Shown: positions 16,341-29,211 of the stretch, in pieces
Layout of the letters: the number at the start of each line of letters is the position of its first letter
Position numbering within the stretch: the stretch's first letter is position 1
Assembly (NCBI GenBank): GCA_963790575.1
Contig: CAWBPD010000012.1
Coordinates: forward strand, 124,001-188,000
Source: CAVTSA01 sp963790575
Lineage (GTDB): Bacteria > Chloroflexota > Dormibacteria > Dormibacterales > Dormibacteraceae
Reading direction: 5' to 3'
Length of the DNA: 64,000 nucleotides
Notes under the pieces: model-generated
Told to the model about the DNA's origin: nothing
What the model saw: only the letters and a program-made list of their open reading frames with translations
The model's database searches: none
Made by a program: the position numbers and the translations under genes

Positions 16341-17255
16341 CGTCAAACCTGCGCGCTCCCCGCGTGCCAGAGTGCGCTCGGCCATCTTTCGCGTCGCCTC
16401 GTCGATCATCTCCCCCTCGAAGTCCGCCGCCGCCGTTCGGTCCTGCTCGGTCGCGCGTCCAAAGGCCTCCAGGATCGCTCCCGCCCGATCCACCTCCGCC
16501 TGCGTGGGGCTGAACACCTCATGCAGGACCGGCACCTGGTCGGGGTGGATCGCCCACTTGCCGTCGAAGCCCAGCGCCGCCGCCAGCCGAGCCGTCCGCC
16601 GCAAACCGTCGGGATCCCGAAACCGAGCGTAGGGCCCGTCGACCACGAGCAGCCCGGCGCTGCGGGCGGCGACCAGGAGTCGCGTCCGGACCCAGGTCCA
16701 GAGCCCAGAGGCCGTCCCCTCCTCCTCACCGATGACGAGCCCCGGGAGTCCGAGTGTCGCGGTCAGGTCGCCGGCCCCCAGGTGGACCGCCCGCAGCCGC
16801 TCCGAGGCACGTGCAAGCTCGCCCACCCGCTCCAGGCCGGTCGCGGTCTCGATCTGGATGTCGAGCCGCAGACGCGGCAGCCGGTGCCGGCGCTCCAGCT
16901 GGCTCAGAAGCACGTCGGTCCAGTGGAGGGCGGCCACCGACTCCACCTTGGGGAGCACGATCCCGTGCAGACGATCGCCGGCCTCGCCCACCACCGCGAG
17001 CAGGTCGTCCAGCGCCCAGGGCGAGTCGACCGCGTTGACGCGCACGGCCCGGTAACGACCTTCATAGGCGTGCGTGCGCAGCGCCTCCACAGCTCCCGAC
17101 CGGCCGCCATCCTTCTCCGCCGGCGCCACCGAGTCCTCCAGGTCGAGGATCAGCATGTCCGCCTGCACCGAGGCCGCCCGGGCGCGGAACCGGGGCTGGT
17201 CGGCCGGAACCGAGAGGCACGAGCGGCAGACCGCGGGTGCCGTCGGGACGCTCAC
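16332..17255 (-). CDS. HpcH/HpaI aldolase family CoA ester lyase (CitE-like)
   Basis: The 307-residue protein shows the CitE/CoA-ester lyase motifs: RSCLSVPADQPRFRARA at the start, ADMLILDLEDSVAPAEKD (metal-binding Asp/Glu), VRVNAVDSPW, IVLPKVESVAAL, IQIETATGLE, HLGAGDLTATLG and GKWAIHPDQVPVLHEVFSPT. Members cleave citryl-, malyl- or citramalyl-CoA with Mg2+; the exact ester is not deducible. GTG 17255 overlaps the stop of the upstream SRPBCC gene by 4 nt, so the two are coupled. No citrate lyase alpha or gamma subunits are nearby, which argues for a stand-alone CoA-ester lyase. Confidence 0.83.
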   Translation of the reverse strand: MSVPTAPAVCRSCLSVPADQPRFRARAASVQADMLILDLEDSVAPAEKDGGRSGAVEALRTHAYEGRYRAVRVNAVDSPWALDDLLAVVGEAGDRLHGIVLPKVESVAALHWTDVLLSQLERRHRLPRLRLDIQIETATGLERVGELARASERLRAVHLGAGDLTATLGLPGLVIGEEEGTASGLWTWVRTRLLVAARSAGLLVVDGPYARFRDPDGLRRTARLAAALGFDGKWAIHPDQVPVLHEVFSPTQAEVDRAGAILEAFGRATEQDRTAAADFEGEMIDEATRKMAERTLARGERAGLTPR

Positions 17256-17713
17256 GGGACCGCCGCGTCCGGCCCATCCCCGGGGTGCTCGAGCTCCTCC
17301 TTCAGCCGTCGCATGGCGTCCTGGATGCCGGAGTCGAGGCGCCCCTGGATCATCCCTGAAGCGAATCGGAGCACGCCGCCGAGCTTGACGTCCATGTCGT
17401 AGGTCAGCTCGGTGGCACTCCCGGCGGTGACGAAGTCGTAGGACCAGGTGCCCGACACCGGCCCGTCCACGAACCGCCCCGCCGCCCGCCGCGGCCGGTC
17501 CCACACGTCGGGGAGCATCACCAGCGACATGTCCCCGGGAGCGTCGATCGCGAGGCGGATCTTGGTTCCCGCCCCGGGAGCGGCGCCGCCCACCGTCGCC
17601 GCCGACTTCAGGTAGCGCGCCCACGAGGGCATGCCCGCCAGGTCCTCGAGCACCGCGTGCCAGACGCGCTCGGCAGGGGCCGAGATGGAGACGTTTCCGT
17701 GGAGTGACGGCAT
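17252..17713 (-). CDS. SRPBCC family protein (polyketide cyclase/dehydrase-like)
   Basis: The 153-residue protein begins GNVSISAPAERVWHAVLEDLAGMPSWARYL, the usual first strand and helix pair of the Polyketide_cyc/SRPBCC group, and ends in a long helix (GMIQGRLDSGIQDAMRRLKEELE). The cavity of this fold binds lipids or polyketide-like ligands. It is the third SRPBCC gene within 3 kb but is not closely similar to the other two (no WWP or HRGWERL motifs). It is translationally coupled to the CoA-ester lyase downstream. ATG at 17713 fits the fold. Confidence 0.78.
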   Translation of the reverse strand: MPSLHGNVSISAPAERVWHAVLEDLAGMPSWARYLKSAATVGGAAPGAGTKIRLAIDAPGDMSLVMLPDVWDRPRRAAGRFVDGPVSGTWSYDFVTAGSATELTYDMDVKLGGVLRFASGMIQGRLDSGIQDAMRRLKEELEHPGDGPDAAVP

Positions 17714-17800
17714 GGAGCAAGTATCCGTGGTGGGAGCGAAATTCCAACGGCGACATCCTCATGCCGCGGACCGGCGTGCCATGATGCGGGGGCTACAACG

Positions 17801-19078
17801 ATGTCAGCATCGCTCTATCGCGCGATCGGGGGGGCACCGCAAGGTCGCGCACTGGCCGCGCTGCGCCACCGCAACTTTCGCGCCTATCTACCCGGGCAGG
17901 CGCTCTCCATGGTCGGCATGTCGATGCTCGGCGTGGCGATCGCCTGGCTGGTCTACGCACGCAGCGCGTCCGTCTTCCTGGTCGGCCTCGCGCTCGCGCT
18001 GCAGTACCTCCCGCTGACGGCCGGCCGGCCTTTCGCGCGCCTGCTGCTGACCAGCGTCTCGCAGCGCCGGGTGCTGCTCGGCACCCAGACGCTCTTCTGC
18101 TGCATCGCGGCCGCCCTGATCGTCATCACCTTCTTGGAGCCCCCAACCACTGGCGTCTGGGCGCTGCTGCTGTTCTCGGTCCTCTGGGGCGCGGTGCGGG
18201 CCACCGACGCGCCCGTGCGCCACGCCTTCCTGGTCGACCTGGTGGGACGCCGGGATCTGACCTATGGGCTCTCACTGGTGGCGTCGGCCTGGAATGTGGC
18301 GTCTTTCACCGGCGCCGCGCTGGCCGGCGTGCTCTTGTTCTGGGTGAGCCCCGGAATCTGTTTCGTCGCCATCCTGGTCGCGATGCTGGCCGGCGTGGCC
18401 GGCCTGTTGGTGGTCGCCGAGGTGCCCACGATCGTGACCGGCGACCGGCTCTGGCAGCGAGGCGCCTGGCGCAGCCTCCTGCGCGAAGGCCGCCCTCCCC
18501 GGGTGGCGGCTCTGGTCGTGCTCGGGTGCGCCTTCTCCGCGTTGGGCATGAACCGGCTGACGCTTCTTCCCGCCCTGTTCGCGAACCAGCTCGACAGCGA
18601 CGCACTTGGTTTCGGCATCGGGGTGGCGGCGGTCGGCGTGGGCGCGACCATAGGCGGCGCGCTGGTGCTCTGGAACGCGCGTGCCCCGTTGCGACGGTCG
18701 CTGCTCTGGCCGGGGGTGCTCTGGGCGCTGGCCATGGTGGTGGTGGGATGGAGCACATTGTGGCCGCTGACCCTGGTGGCGCTGGCCGCCACCGGCGCCA
18801 TGCAGACGTGGCTGCTCAGCATCGTGGGCCAGCGACTGGTCGACGTCCTGCCGGACCCGGAGCGTGGCCCGGTGATGGGCCTGTACGCCTGGTTCGCGGT
18901 CGCCACCAACTGGGTCGGGCCGCTCCAGGCCGGCGTGCTTGCCCTCGCCTTCGGCGTGCAGTGGGCGCTGTCGATCGATGCCGGGCTGCTGATCGCGGTC
19001 GCGCTCGCGGTGGCCCTCGGGCTCCGCAACGCCGGCTCCTCCACCGCCGGCACCGAGACCACCTCGGCCGCCCGCTGA
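17801..19078 (+). CDS. MFS transporter (EntS/MFS_3-like)
   Basis: The 425-residue protein has about twelve hydrophobic segments and opens ALAALRHRNFRAYLPGQALSMVG, the characteristic entry of the MFS_3/EntS exporter group, with QYLPLTAGRPFARLLLTSVSQRR forming the loop 2-3 region. Exporters of this group move siderophores, drugs or unknown metabolites by proton antiport; the substrate here cannot be read from the sequence. It starts 87 bp from the divergent SRPBCC gene and is followed by an LLM oxidoreductase, perhaps in the same transcript. Confidence 0.82.
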   Translation: MSASLYRAIGGAPQGRALAALRHRNFRAYLPGQALSMVGMSMLGVAIAWLVYARSASVFLVGLALALQYLPLTAGRPFARLLLTSVSQRRVLLGTQTLFCCIAAALIVITFLEPPTTGVWALLLFSVLWGAVRATDAPVRHAFLVDLVGRRDLTYGLSLVASAWNVASFTGAALAGVLLFWVSPGICFVAILVAMLAGVAGLLVVAEVPTIVTGDRLWQRGAWRSLLREGRPPRVAALVVLGCAFSALGMNRLTLLPALFANQLDSDALGFGIGVAAVGVGATIGGALVLWNARAPLRRSLLWPGVLWALAMVVVGWSTLWPLTLVALAATGAMQTWLLSIVGQRLVDVLPDPERGPVMGLYAWFAVATNWVGPLQAGVLALAFGVQWALSIDAGLLIAVALAVALGLRNAGSSTAGTETTSAAR

Positions 19079-19111
19079 GCTGTAGGCCGGCCTCACCGGG
19101 TAGGTGCGGAC

Positions 19112-20035
19112 GTGCTCCCCTTCCGGTTCGGACTCCAGGTGCCCGGGGGTTCCGCGGACGACCTGCGCCGTACCGCGACCGCCGCGGAGTCGGCCGGCTT
19201 CGACGTGCTCAGCAGCTTCGATCACCTGGGAGCACACTGGCCACCGCTGGCACCCCTGCTGGCCGCGGCGCTCTGGACCGAGCGTCTGCGCGTCTGCCCG
19301 CTGGTCCTGTGCAACGACCTCCACCACCCAGTGCTGGTGGCGCGTGAGCTGGCCGCGATGGACCTGCTCAGTGGTGGCCGGGTCGAAGCCGGCTTCGGCG
19401 CCGGTCACGCCTTTCTCGAGTACGCGTCAATCGGCCGAGTCATGGACCCACCGGCGCTGCGCAAAGCGCGCCTCGCAGAGGCGGTCGCGCTGCTCCGGCG
19501 CCTGCTCGACGGTGAGGCGGTGACGCACGCAGGCGAGCACTACCGGCTGCAAGAGGCCCGCATCCTCCCGCCGGCCCAGGCGCACCTGCCCATCCTGGTC
19601 GCCGTCGACGGGCACCGGGCCCTGGAGTCGACCGTACCCCACGCCGACGCCATCGGGCTCTCCATGCTCGGGCGCACCCTGCGTGACGGTGTCTCGCACG
19701 AACCGCGCTGGCAGTCGGCGCGCCTGGACCAACGCGTCGCGTGGATTCAGCGGGCGGCAGCCGGGCGCGAGGTCCCCGAGCTCAACGCCCTGGTCCAGGT
19801 GGTGCGCATCACCGAGGACCGGCGAGCGGCCGCAGAGGAGATCCTTACCCGCTTCCCCGCCCTGGACCTGGAGGATGTGTTGGAGACGCCGTTCGTTGCC
19901 ATCGGCACCCATGACGAAGTGGCCGACCACCTGCGCCGCTGCCGCGAGCGCTGGGGCATCTCGTACTTCACCGTTCGCGACCTATCCGCCTTCGCGCCTG
20001 TCATCGCGCGGCTTCGGGAGCCGTCCAGCGCGTAG
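19112..20035 (+). CDS. LLM class oxidoreductase
   Basis: The 307-residue luciferase-like TIM-barrel protein contains FRFGLQVPGGSADDL at the start, SSFDHLGAHW, VARELAAMDLLSGGRVEAGFGAGH and LPILVAVDGHRALE. The SGGRVE..GFGAG motif matches F420-dependent members. It is about 300 residues and so similar in size to the enzyme at 3732-4652, but the two are clearly diverged. GTG at 19112 gives MLPFRFGLQV. It follows the MFS gene by 33 bp. Substrate unknown. Confidence 0.82.
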   Translation: MLPFRFGLQVPGGSADDLRRTATAAESAGFDVLSSFDHLGAHWPPLAPLLAAALWTERLRVCPLVLCNDLHHPVLVARELAAMDLLSGGRVEAGFGAGHAFLEYASIGRVMDPPALRKARLAEAVALLRRLLDGEAVTHAGEHYRLQEARILPPAQAHLPILVAVDGHRALESTVPHADAIGLSMLGRTLRDGVSHEPRWQSARLDQRVAWIQRAAAGREVPELNALVQVVRITEDRRAAAEEILTRFPALDLEDVLETPFVAIGTHDEVADHLRRCRERWGISYFTVRDLSAFAPVIARLREPSSA

Positions 20036-20091
20036 CTTCGAGAGAGCGTCCCAGCAGGTGAGGGCCACGGCTACAGGCAGGAGGGTGCTGA

Positions 20092-21102
20092 ATGCAGACA
20101 CGACTTTTGGGGCGGACCGGGGTGCAGGTTTCCGAGCTCTGCCTGGGTTGCATGATGTTCGGGGGCCGGACCCAGCCCGAGGACTCGTACCGCATCATCG
20201 ACGCCGCCCTGGACGCCGGTGTCAACTTCCTGGACACCGCCAACGTCTACAGCCGGGGCCGCTCCGAGGAGGTGACGGGGGAGGCGCTGCGGCGCAACGG
20301 GAAGCGCGACCGGGTGGTGCTGGCGACCAAGGTCCACGGCGCCATGGACGACGACGACCCCAACGCACGTGGGACCAGCCGGCGCCACATCGTCGAGCAG
20401 TGCGAGCAGAGCCTGCGCCGGCTCAAGACCGACTACATCGATCTCTATCAGCTGCACCGGCCGCGGCCCGAGATCGCGATCGACGAGACGCTGCGGGCGC
20501 TCGACGATCTGATCCGCGCCGGCAAGGTGCGCTACATCGGGACCAGCACCTTCGGCGCCTGGCAGGTGGTGGAGGCGCTGTGGGCGTCGAAAGAGCTGGG
20601 CCTCAACCGCTTCGTCTGCGAGCAGCCGCCGTACAACATCCTCGACCGCCGGGTCGAGCGCGAGCTGCTGCCGATGGCGCGGACCTACGGCATCGGCACC
20701 ATCCCCTGGTCCCCCATCGCGGGCGGCCTCCTGACCGGCAAGTACTCACGTGACGGGGAGCGCCCCGAGGGCAGCCGCTTCCAGGTCCAGGCCGACAACC
20801 CGCTGCAGCAGCGGCGGATGACCGAGGGCGTGTTCGACGTGGTCGACGGTCTGCGCCCCCTCGCCGCCCGCAAGGACTGCACGCTCGGGCAGCTGGCGCT
20901 GGCCTGGGTGCTCCACCAGCCGGGCGTCACCAGCCCCATCATCGGACCCCGCACCTTCGACCAGCTGGAGGACAACCTGGGAGCGGTCGAGGTCGAGATC
21001 ACCGACCAGGACCGGGCCGAGATCGACGCGCTGGTGCCTCCCGGGCGCATGGTGGCCCCGTTCTACGAAGCCGAGTTCGGGCCCAACCGGTTCCACTGGT
21101 AA
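20092..21102 (+). CDS. Aldo/keto reductase
   Basis: The 336-residue protein has the AKR signature set: RLLGRTGVQVSELCLGCM-like N-terminus (LLGRTGVQVSELCLGCMM), GVNFLDTANVYSRGRSEE with the catalytic Asp and Tyr, VLATKVHG with the catalytic Lys, DYIDLYQLHRP with His, and the NADPH site SPIAGGLLTGKYS and IIGPRTFDQLEDNL. It reduces aldehydes or ketones with NADPH. ATG 20092 follows an AGGAGGG. A palindrome pair of the GTATAC type begins 17 bp after the stop and separates it from the Gfo/Idh/MocA gene. Confidence 0.9.
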   Translation: MQTRLLGRTGVQVSELCLGCMMFGGRTQPEDSYRIIDAALDAGVNFLDTANVYSRGRSEEVTGEALRRNGKRDRVVLATKVHGAMDDDDPNARGTSRRHIVEQCEQSLRRLKTDYIDLYQLHRPRPEIAIDETLRALDDLIRAGKVRYIGTSTFGAWQVVEALWASKELGLNRFVCEQPPYNILDRRVERELLPMARTYGIGTIPWSPIAGGLLTGKYSRDGERPEGSRFQVQADNPLQQRRMTEGVFDVVDGLRPLAARKDCTLGQLALAWVLHQPGVTSPIIGPRTFDQLEDNLGAVEVEITDQDRAEIDALVPPGRMVAPFYEAEFGPNRFHW

Positions 21103-21118
21103 CGCGCTGCGCCCGACG

Positions 21119-21182
21119 GGACGTTTGTATACAGAGGCACCGCTCCCGCGACGGTTTGAGGTCGCTTCGTATACAAACGTCC
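21119..21182. repeat. Palindrome pair, core GTATAC, 42-bp spacing (locus 3)
   Basis: GTATAC cores are centred at 21129.5 and 21171.5, 42 bp apart. The left copy reads GGACGTTTGTATACAGAGG and the right one is nearly its reverse complement (GTATACAAACGTCC), so the locus as a whole is a large inverted repeat able to form a stem of about 14 bp with a loop of roughly 26 nt. The intervening sequence is not similar to that of locus 4, which has the same spacing. It lies between the aldo/keto reductase stop and the Gfo/Idh/MocA start. Confidence 0.9.
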
Positions 21183-21213
21183 TGAAGACCCATCAGACCT
21201 AGGAGGGATCGCG

Positions 21214-22314
21214 TTGGGCGGGTCGTTGACCATCGGAATCATCGGATGCGGCAAGATCTCGGGCGCCTACCTGGAGACGCTGCGGCGGCTGGAAAACGTC
21301 CGCGTGGCGGCGGCTGCCGACCTCGACCCGGCGCGGGCGGCTCGGGTCCAGGCGACGTACCCCGAGATCTCCGCTCTCGCGGTCGACGAACTGCTCTCCG
21401 ACCCGAACCTCGATCTGGTGCTCAACCTGACCGTCCCCGCCGCGCACGCCGAGGTGGCGGCAAACGCCTTGCGATCCGGAAAGCACGTCTATGGCGAGAA
21501 GCCTCTGGCCGCCACGCTGGCCGCTGCCGACGCGGTGCTCGAGCTGGCCGCCGCCGCCGGGCTGCGGGTCGGCTGCGCGCCTGACACCGTCCTCGGCACC
21601 GGAATCCAGACCGCGCGGCACGCGGTCGACTCGGGGCTGATCGGCACCCCGATCGCGGCCACGGCGGTGATGATGGGCCCCGGCCCCGAGCCCTGGCATC
21701 CGGATCCCGAGTTCCTCTTCCAGCCCGGCGGCGGTCCGCTGCTCGACATGGGCCCCTATTACCTGTCCACGCTCGTGCAGCTGCTGGGCCCAGTGAAGTG
21801 GGTGGCGGGCGCGGGGACCCGCGGGCGCTCCGCCCGGACGATCGGTTCCGGGCCCCGCGCGGGCACCGTCTTCCAGGTGCTCGTCGACACGCACGTCACC
21901 GGTGTGCTGGAGCACGAGTCGGGGGCACTCAGCACCCTGGTCATGAGCTTCGACGTCCAGGCGGCGCGGATGCCCACCATCGAGGTGTACGGGACCGAGG
22001 GATCGCTCTCGGTGCCCGATCCCAACCGGTTCGAGGGCACCGTCGAGGTCTGGCGGCGTGAGGAGCCGGGGTGGCAAACGATCCCGCCGTCGGCCGGGTA
22101 CGTGAACGGGGGGCGCGGCATCGGGGTCTCCGACCTGGCAGCGGCGCTGCGGATGAACGTCCCCCACCGGGCGAGCGCCGAACTCGCACGCCACGTCCTG
22201 GACATCATGGAGTCCCTGCTCGCGGCGGCGCGGACGCACGCGGCGGTGGAGGTGCGGAGTGGTTGCGAGCGGCCGGCGCCGGTGGCGGCGGGTGCGGACC
22301 CGAGCCGGCCGTGA
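21214..22314 (+). CDS. Gfo/Idh/MocA family NAD(P)-dependent oxidoreductase
   Basis: The 366-residue protein begins with the Rossmann fingerprint TIGIIGCGKISGAYLETLRR and carries VLNLTVPAAHAEVAANALRSGKHVYGEKPLAATL, the E-K-P motif with the catalytic Lys of the family. The C-terminal part contains PGGGPLLDMGPYYLSTLVQLLGPV, the usual D-x-G-x-H-like segment with Tyr in place of His. Substrates are usually sugars or inositols. TTG at 21214 was chosen because a good Shine-Dalgarno AGGAGGG sits 7 bp upstream. The gene is bracketed on both sides by GTATAC-type palindrome pairs. Confidence 0.88.
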   Translation: MGGSLTIGIIGCGKISGAYLETLRRLENVRVAAAADLDPARAARVQATYPEISALAVDELLSDPNLDLVLNLTVPAAHAEVAANALRSGKHVYGEKPLAATLAAADAVLELAAAAGLRVGCAPDTVLGTGIQTARHAVDSGLIGTPIAATAVMMGPGPEPWHPDPEFLFQPGGGPLLDMGPYYLSTLVQLLGPVKWVAGAGTRGRSARTIGSGPRAGTVFQVLVDTHVTGVLEHESGALSTLVMSFDVQAARMPTIEVYGTEGSLSVPDPNRFEGTVEVWRREEPGWQTIPPSAGYVNGGRGIGVSDLAAALRMNVPHRASAELARHVLDIMESLLAAARTHAAVEVRSGCERPAPVAAGADPSRP

Positions 22315-22328
22315 TCTCAGCACACCGG

Positions 22329-22390
22329 CCGTTTGTATATAGAGGCTTCTCTCCGGCCTCGCGCTGACGGCGGTCTGTATACAAACGTCC
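22329..22390. repeat. Palindrome pair, core GTATAC, 42-bp spacing (locus 4)
   Basis: A GTATAT core is centred at 22337.5 and a GTATAC core at 22379.5, 42 bp apart. The right copy is the reverse complement of the left copy of locus 3 over about 17 bp, and the arms GTTTGTATATAGA and TCTGTATACAAAC can pair over 13 bp. It ends 3 bp before the nitroreductase ATG, so it covers the presumed leader and ribosome-binding region of that gene. Confidence 0.88.
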
Positions 22391-22392
22391 TC

Positions 22393-23019
22393 ATGGATCA
22401 GCACCTCGCGGAGGTCATGCGCACCGCCGGCAGCATCCGGCGCCATCGCCCCGACCCGGTCCCGGATGACGCCATCTACCGGGTGCTGGACGCCGCCCGC
22501 TTCGCCTCCAGCGGCGGCAACCGGCAGCCGTGGCGGGTGATCGTGGTCCGGGACGCCGAAGTCCGCCGCCGGCTCGCCGAGCTCTACCGCCGCAGCTGGT
22601 ACGAGTTCCACGCGCCGCTGTTCGCACGTCCGGGCGCGGAGCCGGAGCCAGATCCGTTCGCGGATCGCCAGCACCTGGTCCCCCTCCACCTGGTCGTCCT
22701 GGTCTCCCTGGCCGGGATCACCACCACCATCGAGACGCTGGACCACAGCCGGGTGGTCGGAGGCGCCAGCGTCTATCCCTTCGTGCAGAACCTGATCCTG
22801 GGGCTCCGGGACGAGGGGCTGGGGACCACGTTGACCACGGTGCTGGTTCCGGTCGAAGAGGATGTGCGCCGGCTCCTCGCCATCCCGGATGGGTACCGCA
22901 TCGCCGCCCATCTGGCGGTGGGTTGGCCCGAGGGACCGTTCCCCCAGCGACTCTCGCGCCGCCCGGTCGAGGAGTTCGCCACCGTCGATGGCTTCGAGGG
23001 CCCGCCATTCAGCCTCTGA
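22393..23019 (+). CDS. Nitroreductase family protein
   Basis: The 208-residue protein has the FMN-binding nitroreductase pattern: RTAGSIRRHRPDPVPDDAIYRVLDAARFASSGGNRQPWRVIVV near the start, with the phosphate-binding Arg and S-G-N-x-Q-P-W, and ASVYPFVQNLILGLRDEGLGTTLTTV in the middle. Members reduce nitro groups, quinones or act on F420. ATG 22393 was chosen because anything upstream would have to be read through the palindrome pair; no normal Shine-Dalgarno is then visible, and GTCCTC lies immediately before ATG. The converging pyrD ends 13 bp downstream. Confidence 0.85.
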   Translation: MDQHLAEVMRTAGSIRRHRPDPVPDDAIYRVLDAARFASSGGNRQPWRVIVVRDAEVRRRLAELYRRSWYEFHAPLFARPGAEPEPDPFADRQHLVPLHLVVLVSLAGITTTIETLDHSRVVGGASVYPFVQNLILGLRDEGLGTTLTTVLVPVEEDVRRLLAIPDGYRIAAHLAVGWPEGPFPQRLSRRPVEEFATVDGFEGPPFSL

Positions 23020-23032
23020 GGGGGGCTGGGCC

Positions 23033-23950
23033 CTACGCGCGCAACGCGGCGAGCCGGGGCAGGTCGTCGAGTGCCCGCAGGCCACGCGCTTGTAAGTGGC
23101 GCTCGATCCCGGCCGTGGCGCAGGCGATGGCCGTCGGCTCGCTGAAGGTGGCCGTCCCCACCTGCACCGCGCGGCAACCGGCGTAGAGGAACTCCAGGGC
23201 GTCATCGGCGTTGGCGATACCGCCGATGCCCACCACCGGGATTGAGACCGCGGCGGCTGCGGTGGAGGCCAGGTGCACGGCGAGCGGTCGGATGGCGGGA
23301 CCCGACAGGCCGCCGGTGCCGAACGCCAGCCGTTGCCGGCCGGTGGTGAGGTCGATCGACATCCCGACCAAGGTGTTGATGGCCGAGATCGCATCGGCGC
23401 CGGCCGCCTCCACCGCGCGCGCGATCTCCGCGATGTCGGTGACGGCGGGCGTCAGCTTGACCCAGACCGGGAGGCGGGTGTGCGTGCGTACGGCCTCGGT
23501 CACCCGCGCCGCCAGCACCGGGTCCTTGCCGAACAGCATCCCGCCCTCGCGCACGTTGGGGCAGGAGATGTTGACCTCGAGGCCGGCCACCCCGGGAACG
23601 CCGTCCAGGCGCGCGGCCACTTCGCCGTACTCCTCCAACGTCTCGCCGTTGACGTTGACCAGCACCGGCATCGGCCAGGTCGCCCAGTGGGGGGCGTAGT
23701 CGCGGATCAGCGCGTCCACGCCCGGCCCTTGCAAGCCGATCGCGTTGAGCATGCCCGAGGGGGTCTCGACGATCCGGTTCGGCGGGGTGCCCAGTCGCGG
23801 CCCCAGGAAGATGCCCTTGGAGACGATCCCGCCGATGCGACCGCGGTCGAGCAGCGGGACGTCCATGCCATAGCCGAAGGTGCCGCTCGCCGCCAGCACC
23901 GGCCCCGCCAGCTGCACCCCGCCCACATTGGGCCAGCGAAACGCCGTCAC
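23033..23950 (-). CDS. pyrD: Dihydroorotate dehydrogenase class 1B, catalytic subunit
   Basis: The 305-residue FMN TIM-barrel protein oxidises dihydroorotate to orotate in pyrimidine synthesis. It shows the class 1 active site cysteine in EVNISCPNVREGGMLFGKD, plus GFVSKG-like GIVSKGIFLGPRLGTPPNRIVETPSGMLNAIGLQGPG, WVKLTPAVTDI and the C-terminal phosphate site VGIGGIANADDALEFLYAG. It works with PyrK, encoded just upstream, to pass electrons to NAD+. GTG at 23950 was chosen: GAGGGATGAG precedes it and family homology starts there. The longer frame from 24007 would start with a TTG inside the palindrome pair. Confidence 0.92.
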   Translation of the reverse strand: MTAFRWPNVGGVQLAGPVLAASGTFGYGMDVPLLDRGRIGGIVSKGIFLGPRLGTPPNRIVETPSGMLNAIGLQGPGVDALIRDYAPHWATWPMPVLVNVNGETLEEYGEVAARLDGVPGVAGLEVNISCPNVREGGMLFGKDPVLAARVTEAVRTHTRLPVWVKLTPAVTDIAEIARAVEAAGADAISAINTLVGMSIDLTTGRQRLAFGTGGLSGPAIRPLAVHLASTAAAAVSIPVVGIGGIANADDALEFLYAGCRAVQVGTATFSEPTAIACATAGIERHLQARGLRALDDLPRLAALRA

Positions 23951-23978
23951 CTCATCCCTCGCCCGGCTCCGCGGGTGG

Positions 23979-24054
23979 GGCGGGCTTGCCACCCGCTGGT
24001 GCACCAACGGGGCCTAACTGGGCGGGCTTGCCACCCGCTGGTGCACCAACGGGA
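23979..24054. repeat. Palindrome pair, core GTGCAC, 42-bp spacing (locus 5)
   Basis: Two copies of CCCGCTGGTGCACCAACGGG have centres at 24001.5 and 24043.5. Each 20-bp copy is a palindrome with a single mismatched pair (c/a at the sixth position from the centre). The 14 bases to the left (GGCGGGCTTGCCAC) are also repeated, so the unit is a clean 42-bp tandem. It lies between the pyrK stop (24072) and the pyrD start (23950), inside the pyrimidine operon. Confidence 0.92.
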
Positions 24055-24071
24055 CCCACCGGCGAAGGGGG

Positions 24072-24831
24072 TCATGACGCGGACTCGTACTGGAGGCGGC
24101 CGGGGAGCTCGGCCCAGCGCACGGTCGACGCCTCGTAGACGGGCCCTTCCGTGCAGGCGCGGTCGTAGACACCGGTGGTGCGGGGTACCGCGCAGCCCAG
24201 GCAGACGCCGGTCCCACAGCCCATATAGGTCTCGACGGCGACCTCTGCTGCCGGCCGGCGGTGGGCGATCGCGGCCAGCATCGGGTTGGGACCGCAGGCC
24301 AGGACCTGCCCCACCCCCTCCGGCGCCGCGTCGACAGCCGTCCCCCGATGACCGTGCGACCCGTCGTCGGTTGCCCAATGCACCTCGTCACCGACCCACT
24401 CCGAGCAGAGTTCGTCGGCGGTCCGCGCCCCGTGCACCCAGTGGACGCGCAGGCCGAGGCCGGTGGCGTCGCGCGCGGTGAGCGCCATCGGGGCCACCCC
24501 CAGCCCGCCGCTCACCAGCGCCACCGAGCCGGCGCCGGCATCGAGGGTGTAGCCGTTCCCGAGCGGCCCCAGCATCGACACCGTCTCACCACAGCGGAGC
24601 CCGACCAGCTGCCGCGTGCCCACGCCCACCGCCTCCAGCAGGACCTCCACCCAGCCCTCCTCCCGACTCGCCTGCCAGACGCTGAAGGGGCGCCGGAGCA
24701 GCGGGCCTGGCCGCAGGAGAAGGTTCACGAACTGGCCGCCCCGCACCTGGGCCGCGATCGCCGGCGCCTCGAAACGCAGCACCCACATCCGGCTCGAGAC
24801 GCGGCGCCGTGCCACCAGCGGTGCCGTCAGA

Positions 24832-24839
<8 letters not shown>
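24072..24839 (-). CDS. pyrK: Dihydroorotate dehydrogenase electron-transfer subunit PyrK
   Basis: The 255-residue ferredoxin-reductase-like protein carries FAD motif LRRPFSVW, NAD-binding region ALVSGGLGVAPMALTA and a C-terminal [2Fe-2S] cysteine cluster MGCGTGVCLGCAVPR...YDRACTEGPVY. It accepts electrons from the PyrD FMN and passes them to NAD+ via FAD and the iron-sulfur cluster. GTG 24839 overlaps the carAB stop by 8 nt (GTGCGTGA), which fits translational coupling; reading further upstream would only translate the end of carAB in another frame. Its presence makes the PyrD class 1B. Confidence 0.9.

Positions 24840-29203
<4,364 letters not shown>

Positions 29204-29211
<8 letters not shown>

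Noticed and set aside
23951..24007. Extended PyrD start within the palindrome pair
   Set aside because: It needs a TTG inside the repeat without a ribosome-binding site, while GTG 23950 has GAGGGATGAG upstream and fits the family length.
23979..24054. CRISPR-like array from the regularly spaced repeats
   Set aside because: Units have a 42-bp period with only two or three copies, the spacers within a locus are often similar to each other, repeats differ between loci and there are no cas genes.
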